NCBI RefSeq assembly: GCF_900103985.1
Contig: NZ_FNIE01000014.1
Coordinates: forward strand, 124,001-188,000
From: Actinacidiphila guanduensis
GTDB taxonomy: Bacteria; Actinomycetota; Actinomycetes; Streptomycetales; Streptomycetaceae
Direction of reading: 5' to 3'
DNA length: 64,000 bases
Program-made: the position numbers and the translations under genes
In this document: one piece after another, positions 42,621 through 52,300 of the stretch
How the letters are laid out: every line of letters starts with the position of its first letter
Position numbering within the stretch: the first letter of the stretch is position 1
Notes under the pieces: generated by a model
Told to the model about the DNA's origin: nothing
What the model saw: the letters and a program-made list of their open reading frames with translations, nothing else
Database searches by the model: none

Positions 42621-43282
42621 GTGGGCCGGAGGAGTACGACGCGACGCCCTTCCTGCCCGCGCGCGGCGGCCTGCCCGCCCACCGCAAGGCGGCCGCCGAG
42701 TGCCGGGGCTGCCCGCTGTACGGGCCGGCCACGCAGACCGTCTTCGGTCAGGGCAGTCCCGAGGCGCGGCTGGTGCTGGTGGGCGAGCAGCCCGGGGACC
42801 AGGAGGACCGGCAGGGCGAGCCGTTCGTCGGCCCGGCCGGGCGGATGCTGCACAAGGCGCTGGCGGAGGCCGGGCTCGGCGATGAGCCGGTGTGGGTCAC
42901 CAACGCCGTCAAGCACTTCAAGTTCAGCCCCGGTGAGCGCAACCGGCGCCGTATCCACAAGCCGCCGAGCATGAGGGAGATGCGCGCGTGCCGGCCCTGG
43001 CTCACCGCGGAACTGCGGCTGGTGGACCCGCGGGTGGTGGTCGCGCTGGGCGCCACCGCGGGCAAGGCGCTGATGGGGCCCTCGTTCCGGGTGACCGCCG
43101 ACCGCGGCACGCCCCTGCCCTGGCCCGGGCACCAGGACGCGCCCGACCCGGCCGCCACGGCCGCGGACCGCGTGCTGCTCGCCACCATCCACCCCTCGGC
43201 GATCCTGCGGGCCGAGGACCGCGACGCGGTGTACGCGGGTTTCGTCGCCGACCTGCGGGTGGCCGCCGGGCTGCTGGAATGA
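42617..43282 (+). CDS. udgX: UdgX-type uracil-DNA glycosylase (covalent uracil trap)
   Basis: A 221-residue family-4-like uracil-DNA glycosylase. Motif A reads GEQPGDQEDRQGEPFVGPAGR; the signature loop NRRRIHKPPS (His114) replaces the family-4 loop. In mycobacterial UdgX the equivalent His bonds covalently to the abasic sugar after uracil release. ATIHPSAILR is motif B. Cysteines 29, 32 and 125 are present; NAVKHF has His where family 4 usually has the fourth cluster Cys. GTG 42617 overlaps the diiron gene stop. It is the last gene of the four-gene operon. Confidence 0.9.
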   Translation: MSGPEEYDATPFLPARGGLPAHRKAAAECRGCPLYGPATQTVFGQGSPEARLVLVGEQPGDQEDRQGEPFVGPAGRMLHKALAEAGLGDEPVWVTNAVKHFKFSPGERNRRRIHKPPSMREMRACRPWLTAELRLVDPRVVVALGATAGKALMGPSFRVTADRGTPLPWPGHQDAPDPAATAADRVLLATIHPSAILRAEDRDAVYAGFVADLRVAAGLLE

Positions 43283-43367
43283 CCACCGCCTGAGTCCCCT
43301 GCGGCGGCCCTGGCGGCCGGCTCCCTGTTTTCCCGCCGCTGCTTCGGGCACCCGCGAAGGCGGAAAG

Positions 43368-43394
43368 GGGCGGCCCCCGTGCGACGGGCCGCCC
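43368..43394 (+). terminator. Hairpin between udgX and the next gene
   Basis: GGGCGGCCC (43368-43376) pairs perfectly with GGGCCGCCC (43386-43394) across nine bases. It lies 86 bases after udgX and 28 bases before the next start, so it may end the operon or act in the 5' region of the dehydrogenase gene. Confidence 0.5.
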
Positions 43395-43421
43395 GGCACC
43401 TGCGAGTCAAGGAGAGCGGAC

Positions 43422-44576
<1,155 letters not shown>

Positions 44577-44601
44577 TCCCCGCCCGATCGCCCGACCGCG
44601 C

Positions 44602-45060
44602 TCAGGAGTCCACGGCCGTCTCCGCCGCCGTGAGGTTCGCCTCCAAGGCGGCGAGGGCGTCCAGGATCTCGGCCCGGCGGGGCGCGGACAGCGCCCCGGC
44701 GGTCAGGCGCTCCAGCTCGCCCCAGGCGTGCTCGACCTTCGCCCGCAGCGGCAGGGCGGCCGGTGTGGCCTCGACGATCACCGCGCGCCGGTCGGTGGGC
44801 GACGGGCGGCGCGCGACCAGGCCGGCCCGCTCCAGGCGGGTGATGCTGCGGGCCATGGTGGGCGCGTCGGAGCCGAGCGAGGTGACGAGGTCCACCTGCC
44901 GCTGGGGGCCGTCCTGCCACAGGGCCATGAGCACCAGCTCCTGCCCCGGGCGCAGGCCGCTGTCCCGCAGCAGCCGCGCCACCAACGCCTTGTGCAGCCG
45001 GGCCGTGCGGAAGACCGCATGGCTCAGCGGACCCACCGCCGCCATCCCCTGCTCGCTCAC
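44602..45060 (-). CDS. MarR-family transcriptional regulator
   Basis: A 152-residue winged-helix repressor: LRPGQELVLMALWQDGPQRQVDLVTSLGSDAPTMARSITRLERAGLVARRPSPTDRRAVIVEATPAA is the MarR DNA-binding core, and flanking helices make the dimer. Start GTG at 45060 lies 25 bases from a perfect 12-bp palindrome. It is divergent from a quinone-oxidoreductase-like gene, the usual MarR target layout. It probably senses a phenolic or oxidant ligand. Confidence 0.88.
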   Translation of the reverse strand: MSEQGMAAVGPLSHAVFRTARLHKALVARLLRDSGLRPGQELVLMALWQDGPQRQVDLVTSLGSDAPTMARSITRLERAGLVARRPSPTDRRAVIVEATPAALPLRAKVEHAWGELERLTAGALSAPRRAEILDALAALEANLTAAETAVDS

Positions 45061-45085
45061 GCCCCCAGCCTAGCGGAGGAAAAAG

Positions 45086-45097
45086 TTGTCCGGACAA
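45086..45097. promoter_or_regulatory. Candidate MarR operator
   Basis: TTGTCCGGACAA is a perfect 12-bp palindrome between the divergent marR (start 45060) and oxidoreductase (start 45179) genes. The spacing suits repression of both promoters. Confidence 0.6.
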
Positions 45098-45178
45098 GGA
45101 ATGCTCACGGGGGTGGGGGTGTTCGGGTGGACAGGGTCGTTCGCCGGACGGCCCACATGCGACCACAGGAGCCATGCC

Positions 45179-46093
45179 ATGCGCGCAGTCACCATCGACA
45201 CTTTCGGTCCGCCGAGCGTCCTGCACCTTACGGAGGCCGCCGAGCCGGCTCCCGGGCCCGGGCAGGTCCGGGTGCGGGTGCACCTGTCCGGGGTCAACCC
45301 GCTGGACGCCAAGATTCGTTCCGGTGTCGCGGCCAAGCAGTTCCCGACGCCGCTGCCGGCCGTCCTGGGCTCGGAGTTCGCCGGCACCGTGGCGGAGGTC
45401 GGCCCCGGCGTCACCGGCGTGGCGGTCGGCGACCGGGTCGCCGGCTGGCCCGACGCGCCGGTCGGCAGCTACGCCGAGTCCGTGGTGAGCAGCGGCTTCG
45501 TCCGCGTCCCGGACGGCCTGGACCTCGCACAGGCGGCCGCGCTGCCGGTCGCGGCGAACACCGCCGCCCGGGTGCTGGACGAGCTGGGCGTGGCGGCGGG
45601 CGAGACCCTGCTGATCCACGGCGCCAGCGGCGCGGTGGGGAGCATCGCCGTTCAGCTCGCGGTTGCCCGGGGCGTGCGCGTGATCGGTACCGCGGGCCCG
45701 GCGAGCCAGGACCGGGTGGCGGGCCTGGGCGCCACCGCGGTGGAGTACGGCGAAGGCCTGGCCGACCGGGTGCGCGCCGCGGCGCCCGACGGTGTGGACG
45801 CCGTCCTCGACGCGGCGGGCACGGGCGACCTGCCCGTCCTGGTGGAGCTGCGCGGCAGCACCGACCGCGTCGTCACCATCGCCGACCCCGCCGCCGCGTC
45901 GGTCGGTGTGCCCTTCAGTGCGGGCGGCAAGCGCGACCTGGGGGCCGTCTCCGAGGTGCTGGAGTCGGCGGCCGCCGGGCGGATCACGGTGACCGTCGGC
46001 CGGGTCTTCCCGCTCACCGAGGCGGCCGCGGCGCACGAGCTGATCGAGACCGGGCACGCGGGCGGCAAGGTGCTGCTGGAGGTGGCGGGCTGA
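45179..46093 (+). CDS. NADP-dependent quinone oxidoreductase-like protein
   Basis: A 304-residue zinc-free medium-chain dehydrogenase. GVNPLDAKIRSGV, GSEFAGTVAEVGPGV, LLIHGASGAVGSIAVQLAVARG (NADPH loop) and the C-terminal PLTEAAAAHELIETGHAGGKVLLEV follow the quinone oxidoreductase pattern. There is no zinc-binding cysteine set. ATG 45179 has CAGGAG. It is probably repressed by the divergent MarR and detoxifies electrophiles or quinones. Confidence 0.88.
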   Translation: MRAVTIDTFGPPSVLHLTEAAEPAPGPGQVRVRVHLSGVNPLDAKIRSGVAAKQFPTPLPAVLGSEFAGTVAEVGPGVTGVAVGDRVAGWPDAPVGSYAESVVSSGFVRVPDGLDLAQAAALPVAANTAARVLDELGVAAGETLLIHGASGAVGSIAVQLAVARGVRVIGTAGPASQDRVAGLGATAVEYGEGLADRVRAAAPDGVDAVLDAAGTGDLPVLVELRGSTDRVVTIADPAAASVGVPFSAGGKRDLGAVSEVLESAAAGRITVTVGRVFPLTEAAAAHELIETGHAGGKVLLEVAG

Positions 46094-46138
46094 GCCGAGT
46101 GGGCCGAGCCGGCCGGGCGGCCGGAGCGGCCTCCTGTC

Positions 46139-46174
46139 GTGTGGGCCCGTACGCGCGAACGTACGGGCCCGCAC
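46139..46174. terminator. Bidirectional hairpin between convergent genes
   Basis: A 15-bp stem (46139-46153 with 46160-46174, one G-T pair) with a CGCGAA loop, containing GGGCCCGTACG. It lies between the oxidoreductase and the Tat-exported protein genes, which face each other. Confidence 0.75.
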
Positions 46175-46221
46175 GGCGTCTTGCCGCGGTGCCGGGGCAT
46201 CTTCCGGCGGCCCGGGCGGGC

Positions 46222-47628
46222 TCAGGCGGGCGAGAGCCGGTGGAGGGCGGCGCCGCCCGCGGGCAGGGCGAGGTCGAGTTCGGCGGGCCGTCCGGCGTCC
46301 CGGTAGGTGTTCTCCGCCGGGACGAAGCGGGCCACCGCCCGCACGTGGGCGCGGTCGATACCGAGCTGGATGCGGGCGGGCGCGTCCGGGTCGCGGTTGA
46401 CGGCCAGCAGGTAACGGGTGCCGTCGTCCTCGGAGTTGCGGAACAGGGCGAGGACGCACGGGTCGCCGGTGGCGGAGGTGAGCTGCTCGCCCGGCGTGAA
46501 GGGGGCGGCGCTCGGCGGCAGCGGGGTGTCGTTGGCGTGCTGGACGGACTGCGAGACCAGCGGCTTGAGTTGGCGGCCGACCGGCTGGAGCCAGTCGCGG
46601 TTGAGCGCCTTGGCCGCGGCGTAGAGCGGGGTGCGCTTGCCGTCGGTGGTGATGAGGGCCTGGGTGAAGCCCTCGCCGCGGGCCGGGTCGGGCGTCCAGT
46701 AGGTGAAGTACTGGATGCCCTTGCAGCCGTAGGCGAGGGAGATGTTGGCCTGCCAGGCGAGTTGGGTGGCGGTGGGCACGCGGTGGCCGTCGAAGCCCAC
46801 GGACTGGATGTAGGTCCAGGCGGGCAGCCCCGACCGCAGGGACGACTCGCGAAAGACGGCCCAGTTGTCGAAGTAGTTCAGGTCGATGCCGTCGGCGAGG
46901 ATCGGGTAGCGGTCGAAGGAGATCAGCGGCGGCCGGACGGTGTCGATGTAGTCCTGCACGAAGGCCGCGTAGGCGGCGCCGTTGCCGGGCCACAGGTTGG
47001 AGTACGGCAGCAGGTCCGGGGCGAGCGTGCGCACCGTCGCGGTGAGCGCGCCGACCGTGGGGAAGCGGTCCTGCGCGGGCTCGTCGTAGACGTTGAAGCC
47101 GGCGAAGGAGGGGTGGCCGGTGTAACTGCCCAGCGCGGCCCGGACCCAGGAGGCGGTGTCGGCGGTGGTGAGCGAGGAGGGCACGCTGCGGTCGTCGGTC
47201 ACCGTCAGGTAATGCGCGATGGCCTCCACCCTCGGGTCGCCGGCGATGAGCACCTTCAGGCCCGCCTGGTCGGCCATCGCCAGGGCGTAGCCACCGCTCT
47301 GCTCGTCGAACTGGTAGTTGCCGGTGATCAGGAAGGTGAAGCCGGCGTCGGCGATCTCCTGGTAGCGCTCGGCCGTGGTCTGGAAGGGGTGCGGCGGCCA
47401 GAACAGGCCGATGGGGAAGTCGGGGCCGCCGGTCAGCGGCAGGTCCGCGCTGCTCACCGAACCCGTCTGCCGGGTGGGCGACGTGAGGGCCGCCGCCGGG
47501 CCGGCGGCGGTCGCGCGGGCGGCCGCCGCCCCGCTCGCGGCGAGCACGCCGGCGCCGATTCCGGCCGCCTGCAGGAGGGTTCGGCGGTTCAGCGGGTGCG
47601 GTGCGGACGAGGGGTGCTGCTCCGACAT
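46222..47628 (-). CDS. Tat-exported TIM-barrel, glycoside-hydrolase-like protein
   Basis: A 468-residue protein. A twin-arginine signal (NRRTLLQAAGIGAGVLAASGAAAARATA) occupies residues 14-42. The mature part has barrel-type blocks FPIGLFWPPHPFQTTAERYQEIADAGFTFLI, FAGFNVYDEPAQ (a likely acid-base Glu), ISFDRYPIL, SLAYGCKGIQYFTYWTPDP, and a C-terminal beta domain (CVLALFRN...YLLAVNRDP). This resembles beta-galactosidase or other GH-A clan enzymes, but no family can be fixed. ATG 47628. An RpiR-type regulator lies upstream on the same strand, with a dyad between them. Confidence 0.75.
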   Translation of the reverse strand: MSEQHPSSAPHPLNRRTLLQAAGIGAGVLAASGAAAARATAAGPAAALTSPTRQTGSVSSADLPLTGGPDFPIGLFWPPHPFQTTAERYQEIADAGFTFLITGNYQFDEQSGGYALAMADQAGLKVLIAGDPRVEAIAHYLTVTDDRSVPSSLTTADTASWVRAALGSYTGHPSFAGFNVYDEPAQDRFPTVGALTATVRTLAPDLLPYSNLWPGNGAAYAAFVQDYIDTVRPPLISFDRYPILADGIDLNYFDNWAVFRESSLRSGLPAWTYIQSVGFDGHRVPTATQLAWQANISLAYGCKGIQYFTYWTPDPARGEGFTQALITTDGKRTPLYAAAKALNRDWLQPVGRQLKPLVSQSVQHANDTPLPPSAAPFTPGEQLTSATGDPCVLALFRNSEDDGTRYLLAVNRDPDAPARIQLGIDRAHVRAVARFVPAENTYRDAGRPAELDLALPAGGAALHRLSPA

Positions 47629-47793
47629 GGCCTACTCCGATCGTGGAAGCGCAAGGGCGGGAGCGCGACGAGGGTGGCTTCAGACGCGGTGGTACGGCAG
47701 CGGGTGGGGTGCGGCGGGCGCACGCGGAACTCCGGCGAGGGCTCCTGCGGCGCCCGCCGGCCGCGGCGGACGCAGACATGCTGGCAGACAGTG

Positions 47794-47837
47794 ATGATTC
47801 AAACAACCATCGCGCACACATCTGATGAATGAATCAT
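47794..47837. promoter_or_regulatory. Inverted repeat upstream of the TIM-barrel gene
   Basis: ATGATTCA (47794-47801) and TGAATCAT (47830-47837) are exact inverted repeats with a 28-base spacer, in an AT-rich island about 170-210 bases before the TIM-barrel start and about 46 bases past the RpiR gene end. RpiR-family regulators bind such TGAAT-type arms. Operator role is inference. Confidence 0.5.
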
Positions 47838-47883
47838 GCAGCCGCCTCCGTGCGGCAACTCCCGTGTTCGTGCCGGGCGTTGC

Positions 47884-48795
47884 TCAGCGCGCGCGGCGGC
47901 CCTTCACGCCGTGCTGGGCCGCGATGTGCCCGGTCAGCGCCATGGACGCGCTCGCCCGCGCGTACGTCAGCTGCGCCACGCGGACGTAGAGGCAGTCGAT
48001 GAGCAGCAGGACCGAGTGGCGGGCGCCGATGCTGCCGGAGCGGAAGCTGGTCTCGGCGGTGGTGGAGACCAGCCGGATCTCGGCGGCGCGGGCCAGCGGC
48101 GACCTCGGATCGGCGGTGACCGCAATGGTGGTGGCGCCGCGCTCGCCGGCCAGCTCGAAGGGCTCGACGGTCTCGCGGGTGGCCCCGGAGTGGGAGATGG
48201 CGATGGCGGCGTCGGCGGGCGTCAGCAGCGCCGCCGAGGTGGTGGCGGCGTGCACCTCGTTCCAGCCGCGCACCGCGCAGCCGATGCCGTAGAGCCGCAG
48301 TTCGGTCTCCACCGCCACCACGCCGCTGCCGCCCACCCCGTAGACATCCACCCGCCGGGCCCGCGCGACCGCCTGGGCGGCCCGCTCCAGCGCGGCCAGG
48401 TCGATCGTGTCCAACGTCCGCTGCACGGCGCCGAGATCGGCCTGCGCGACCACCGTGACCACCCGCTCCAGATCGTCGTCCGGCGAGATGTCCGGCCCGA
48501 TCTCGGAGGTGCCCCAACTGGTCCCGGCGCCCCGCGCGCCCTCGCGGGCCAGCTCGATGAGCAGGTGCTGGTAGGAGTCGAGGCCGATCGCCCGGCAGAA
48601 ACGCGTCACCGAGGGCTGCGAGGTGCCGGTGCGGCGCCCGAGTTCGGCCGCCGAGCAGCCGATGACGGCGGCCGGGTCGGCAAGGATCAGCTCCCCCACC
48701 TTGCGCAACGACCCCGTCAACCGCGGCAGTTCGGCCCGGATCAGCGCGGTCACGTCGGCGCGCCCGCCGGTGCGGCCGTAGCCCTTGGCGTCCAT
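47884..48795 (-). CDS. RpiR/MurR-family transcriptional regulator (HTH-SIS)
   Basis: A 303-residue regulator. Residues 15-90 form the RpiR helix-turn-helix (LRKVGELILADPAAVIGCSAAELGRRTGTSQPSVTRFCRAIGLDSYQHLLIEL). Residues 125-270 form a SIS phosphosugar domain (ARARRVDVYGVGGSGVVAVETELRLYGIG; AIAISHSGATRETVEPFELAGERGATTIAVT). ATG at 48795 is preferred over an in-frame GTG-type extension to 48879. Such proteins sense phosphosugars such as GlcNAc-6-P or MurNAc-6-P. It likely controls the TIM-barrel gene downstream. Confidence 0.9.
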   Translation of the reverse strand: MDAKGYGRTGGRADVTALIRAELPRLTGSLRKVGELILADPAAVIGCSAAELGRRTGTSQPSVTRFCRAIGLDSYQHLLIELAREGARGAGTSWGTSEIGPDISPDDDLERVVTVVAQADLGAVQRTLDTIDLAALERAAQAVARARRVDVYGVGGSGVVAVETELRLYGIGCAVRGWNEVHAATTSAALLTPADAAIAISHSGATRETVEPFELAGERGATTIAVTADPRSPLARAAEIRLVSTTAETSFRSGSIGARHSVLLLIDCLYVRVAQLTYARASASMALTGHIAAQHGVKGRRAR

Positions 48796-48825
48796 ACGGC
48801 TCCCCGATCGCTCACGCCCGTTCCG

Positions 48826-48849
48826 GAATGTGCCGCGATTATGGCATTC
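48826..48849. promoter_or_regulatory. Imperfect dyad before the RpiR gene
   Basis: GAATG...GCC and GGCATTC form an inverted repeat with one extra T, about 30 bases upstream of the RpiR start, in an AT-richer pocket. It could be an autoregulatory site. The rest of 48796-49332 (537 bases, divergent to the Ala-rich protein gene) holds GTACG-rich inverted motifs near 48920-48950 and no supported gene. Confidence 0.4.
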
Positions 48850-49332
48850 AGCCGGGCGGGGGCGCAGCGGCTCCCGCATTCACCCCGCGCCCAACGGCCG
48901 CACGCCGGGCGGCTGCTGGGCCCGTACGCACGCGGCGAGCGTACGCGTACGGCGCCCGGCGCGGGTCCGGCGGGCCTTGCGCACCGGCTGCGTACCCGCG
49001 TCAACACGCTGCGTGCACACCGGTATTGGCCGGGACGGCGGCAACGAGAACGCACCACCGGGGTGTTGGGCCGCACGGTCGTGATGACGCTACTCTCGTG
49101 ACCCTCACAGCGCCTGCCCGCCGGCCCGGGGGTCCTCCCGGCCTGCGGCTGCGCCGTCGTTGCCGCGTCCTGCCCGGCCGGCTTCCGCGCGACGGCATCC
49201 GGCGCGTGGGCCCCGGCGGCTCGGCCCGACGTCCGGCGGCACGGGCAGCACCACGGGGAAACGGGCCGAACGACTGCCGGACGAACTAGGGCCAGGGCTC
49301 CTGCACCAGGGGCAGCGCGAGGGGCGGAACAC

Positions 49333-52300
49333 GTGGACGACCACGACGGCACGGGTATACCCGGCGACGACAAGGGAGCAGCGGAGCAGCCGCGACCGCA
49401 CACCCGCCGGGCGCGCGTCCCCGCGCCCCGCACGAAGGCGACCCCCCGCGCCACAGCTGCGCCCGCCACCCGCCGCGCCACCCCGTCGATCCCCCGCCAG
49501 TCGGCACCCGCCGCGGCGACATCCGAGGAGGGTCCCGCGGAGCAGCCGAACGGCCCGAAGGGCAGGGGGAGTTCGGTGGCGGAGGCGGCGACGCCCGCGG
49601 CCGGCAAGGACGCACGCCCGCCGGCCCCGGCACACGAGGGCTCCGCCGACCGGCCGAACGGCCCGGAAAGCAGGGAGAGTTCGGTGGCGGAGGGCGCAGC
49701 CGCGCCCGGGGCACCGACAGCGAGCACAGCGTCCGAAGGTGAGCCCGCGCAGGCGGGCAACGCCGCGGCAGCCGCCACGAAGAAGGCACAGGCCGACACG
49801 GCACAGGCAGCCGACGCGGCCACCCGGCCGGCCCGGAGCCGGGGCGGCCAGGCGGACGCGGCAGCGACGGGCCCCCACGCGAGCAGCGCGGCTCCCGCCG
49901 ACGCATCCTCCGAGCCGACGCAGTCCCCGGCCGCGCAAACGGCAAACGCCGAGTCGCCGGACAAGCCGAACCGGGCGGAAGAGGCTCAGGCGTCCGCGGC
50001 CACGCCGAGGGAGGCCGGGGCACCCGGCAAGCCGACGCAGGGGCAGGACGTCCCGGCCGACGCGGCGGAGGCCACAGCCGCACCAGCGACGGACGGCTCC
50101 GCGCCCGTCCCCGGCACGTCGACGCAGGGGGAGAACGTCCAGGCGGACGCGGCACAGGCCGACGCCGCTCAAGCAGACGGCGCCAAACCGGCGGACGCAC
50201 CGGCCCCTGACAAGCCGGTGCAGGAGCAGGCCGAACCCGAGGCCGGGCGGCCGTTCCTCGCCTCGCGGATCCGGCGGTTGTCGAACGTCATACCGGCCCT
50301 GGGGACGAGGGCCACGAAGGCGAAGCCGCTGTCGAAGGGCGTCCCCGCACGACCCGCACGACCCGCGATGCCTGCCCAGCCCATGCGCCCGGCACAGCCC
50401 GCCGTTCCGGCCCAGCCCGCCGAAGCAGCGCCCGGGGATGTCGACAAGGCGGCACCGGTGACCCCGGAGGCAGCGAACCCCGCCGGGTCGGTGTCCGCCA
50501 CCACCGCGCCCGCGGACGGCGGCAAGACCGCACCGGCCACGCCCGCGGCACCGCCAGCCGCGCCGGACGACGCCGCCCCGGCGAACGCCGAAACGGCCAC
50601 CCCGGCCGGTCAGCCTGTCCCCGCGGACATCGACAAAGCGACACCCGTATCCCCGGCCCCCCGACAGGCCACGCCCGCCCGAAAGGCATCCGCGAGCAAG
50701 CCTCGTAAGGCATCCCCGGCCCGTCAGGCAGGTACGCCCGGCGCCAAGGCGACGGCGAAGTCCGACACGGCGCCCGCAGACGGCAACAAGACCGCGCCCG
50801 CCGGCACCACCGCACCGACAACCACGCCGGACAACACCGCCGCAAGCAGCGAGGCAACCGTGCCCGCCGACCAGACGGCAGCAACCAGCACCAAGGCAAC
50901 GGCGAACCCCGGCACGGCAGCACCCGCCGACACGACGCCCGCAGACGGCGACAACACCGCATCCGCCGGCACCGCCGCACCGACAGCAGCCGCCGACCAG
51001 GCGGCAGCCACGTCGGGAAAGGCCGCCCCGGCAGGAGCCACCACCGCTGCCCCCGCCGACCAGGCCGCAGCGAACGGCGCCGAGGCGACGGCGGTCTCCG
51101 CCGCGACGCCCGCCGAGGGCGCGGCAGCCGTTCCGGACAAGGCCGCATCCGCGCAAGCGGCCGACCCGACGGCCGAGGCCGCAGCCGGCGAGGAGCCCGC
51201 CCAGAGCAAGGCCGCCGCAGGCGCCGGCAAGGCCGTACCCGCCGCGGACGACGTGGCCGTACCTGCCGAAGGCGACTCGGCGGGAGCGGCCGGCACGGCG
51301 GCACCCGCAGGGGCCGTACCCGCCGGGCAGAAGGCGGCCGCCGCCCCCGCGGGCAAGCGGTCCAAGGCCCCGCGCAAGGGCGCCGTCAGCGCGACCGTCG
51401 GTGCCAAGGCCACCGATGCGCAACAGGCTCCGGCCGAAGGCGCGGACACGGCGTCCCAGGCGACCGGGGACCAGACCCGTACGACCGGCGAGGCCACGGC
51501 AGGCGAGGCTCGTACGACCAGTGAGGCCGCGGCAGGCGCACGTGCACACGACCAGCCCAGCGACACGGACGCAACCGCCGCACGGACCACGTCCGCCGCA
51601 AAGCAGCGCCGGTCGGCCGCCAAGCCCGCCGTGAAGGCCGTACGGAAGCAGCCGGGCACCCCTCGGGCCAAGGCCGTCGCCGCGGCAGCAGCCGAGGCCG
51701 TCGCTCAGGAGCAGCCCGGAACCGTCCCCGCCCAAAACGCCTCCGCCGCCGAGGGCACCGACGCCACCCCGCAGGCAGCCGCACCCGAAGCCGGGAGCGC
51801 CGTCTCACCCACCGAGGCAACCGCGCCCGCCACCCCGGACGCGGCCCCCGCCACCCCGGACGCCACCCCACCCTCCGCAACAGCCGCGCCCGCAAGCGAG
51901 GCCACCCCGGAACCCTCCGCACAGCCCGCCCAGGCCGAGCAGCCCGGCGCCGCCGAACCCGCCGCACCCACCAGCCCGCCCGCCCAAGGCGAACCCACCG
52001 CGCCAGCCGCCCAGGGCGAACCCTCGGAACCCGCGGCCCCCTCCGAACCCGCTGCCCCCGTGCGCGTGATCATCCCGCTCCAGCCGCTCACCCCGCCGGA
52101 GGCACCCGGTGGCGAGGGGGCGGGCCCCGCCGGCGAGGCGCCCAAGCGGTTCGGGCGGCGCGCCCTCGTCATCACGGCGGGAGCCGTCATCGCCGTGGTG
52201 GCCGTCGTCGTGGCCGTTGCGACCGCGGCCTCGGGGGGCGGCGACAGCGGCGGCAAGGACAAGGCGGCACCCTCCGCGTCCGCCTCGCAGGTGCAGGCGC

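Noticed and set aside
48828..49289. Possible 153-codon gene in the RpiR/Ala-rich protein gap
   Set aside because: Arg/Pro-rich translation, no ribosome site, no family resemblance; probably a shadow frame.
50100..52060. Repeated segments as a possible CRISPR or satellite array
   Set aside because: The repetition is degenerate, in frame and amino-acid driven (Ala/Pro/Thr coding); there are no regular spacers.
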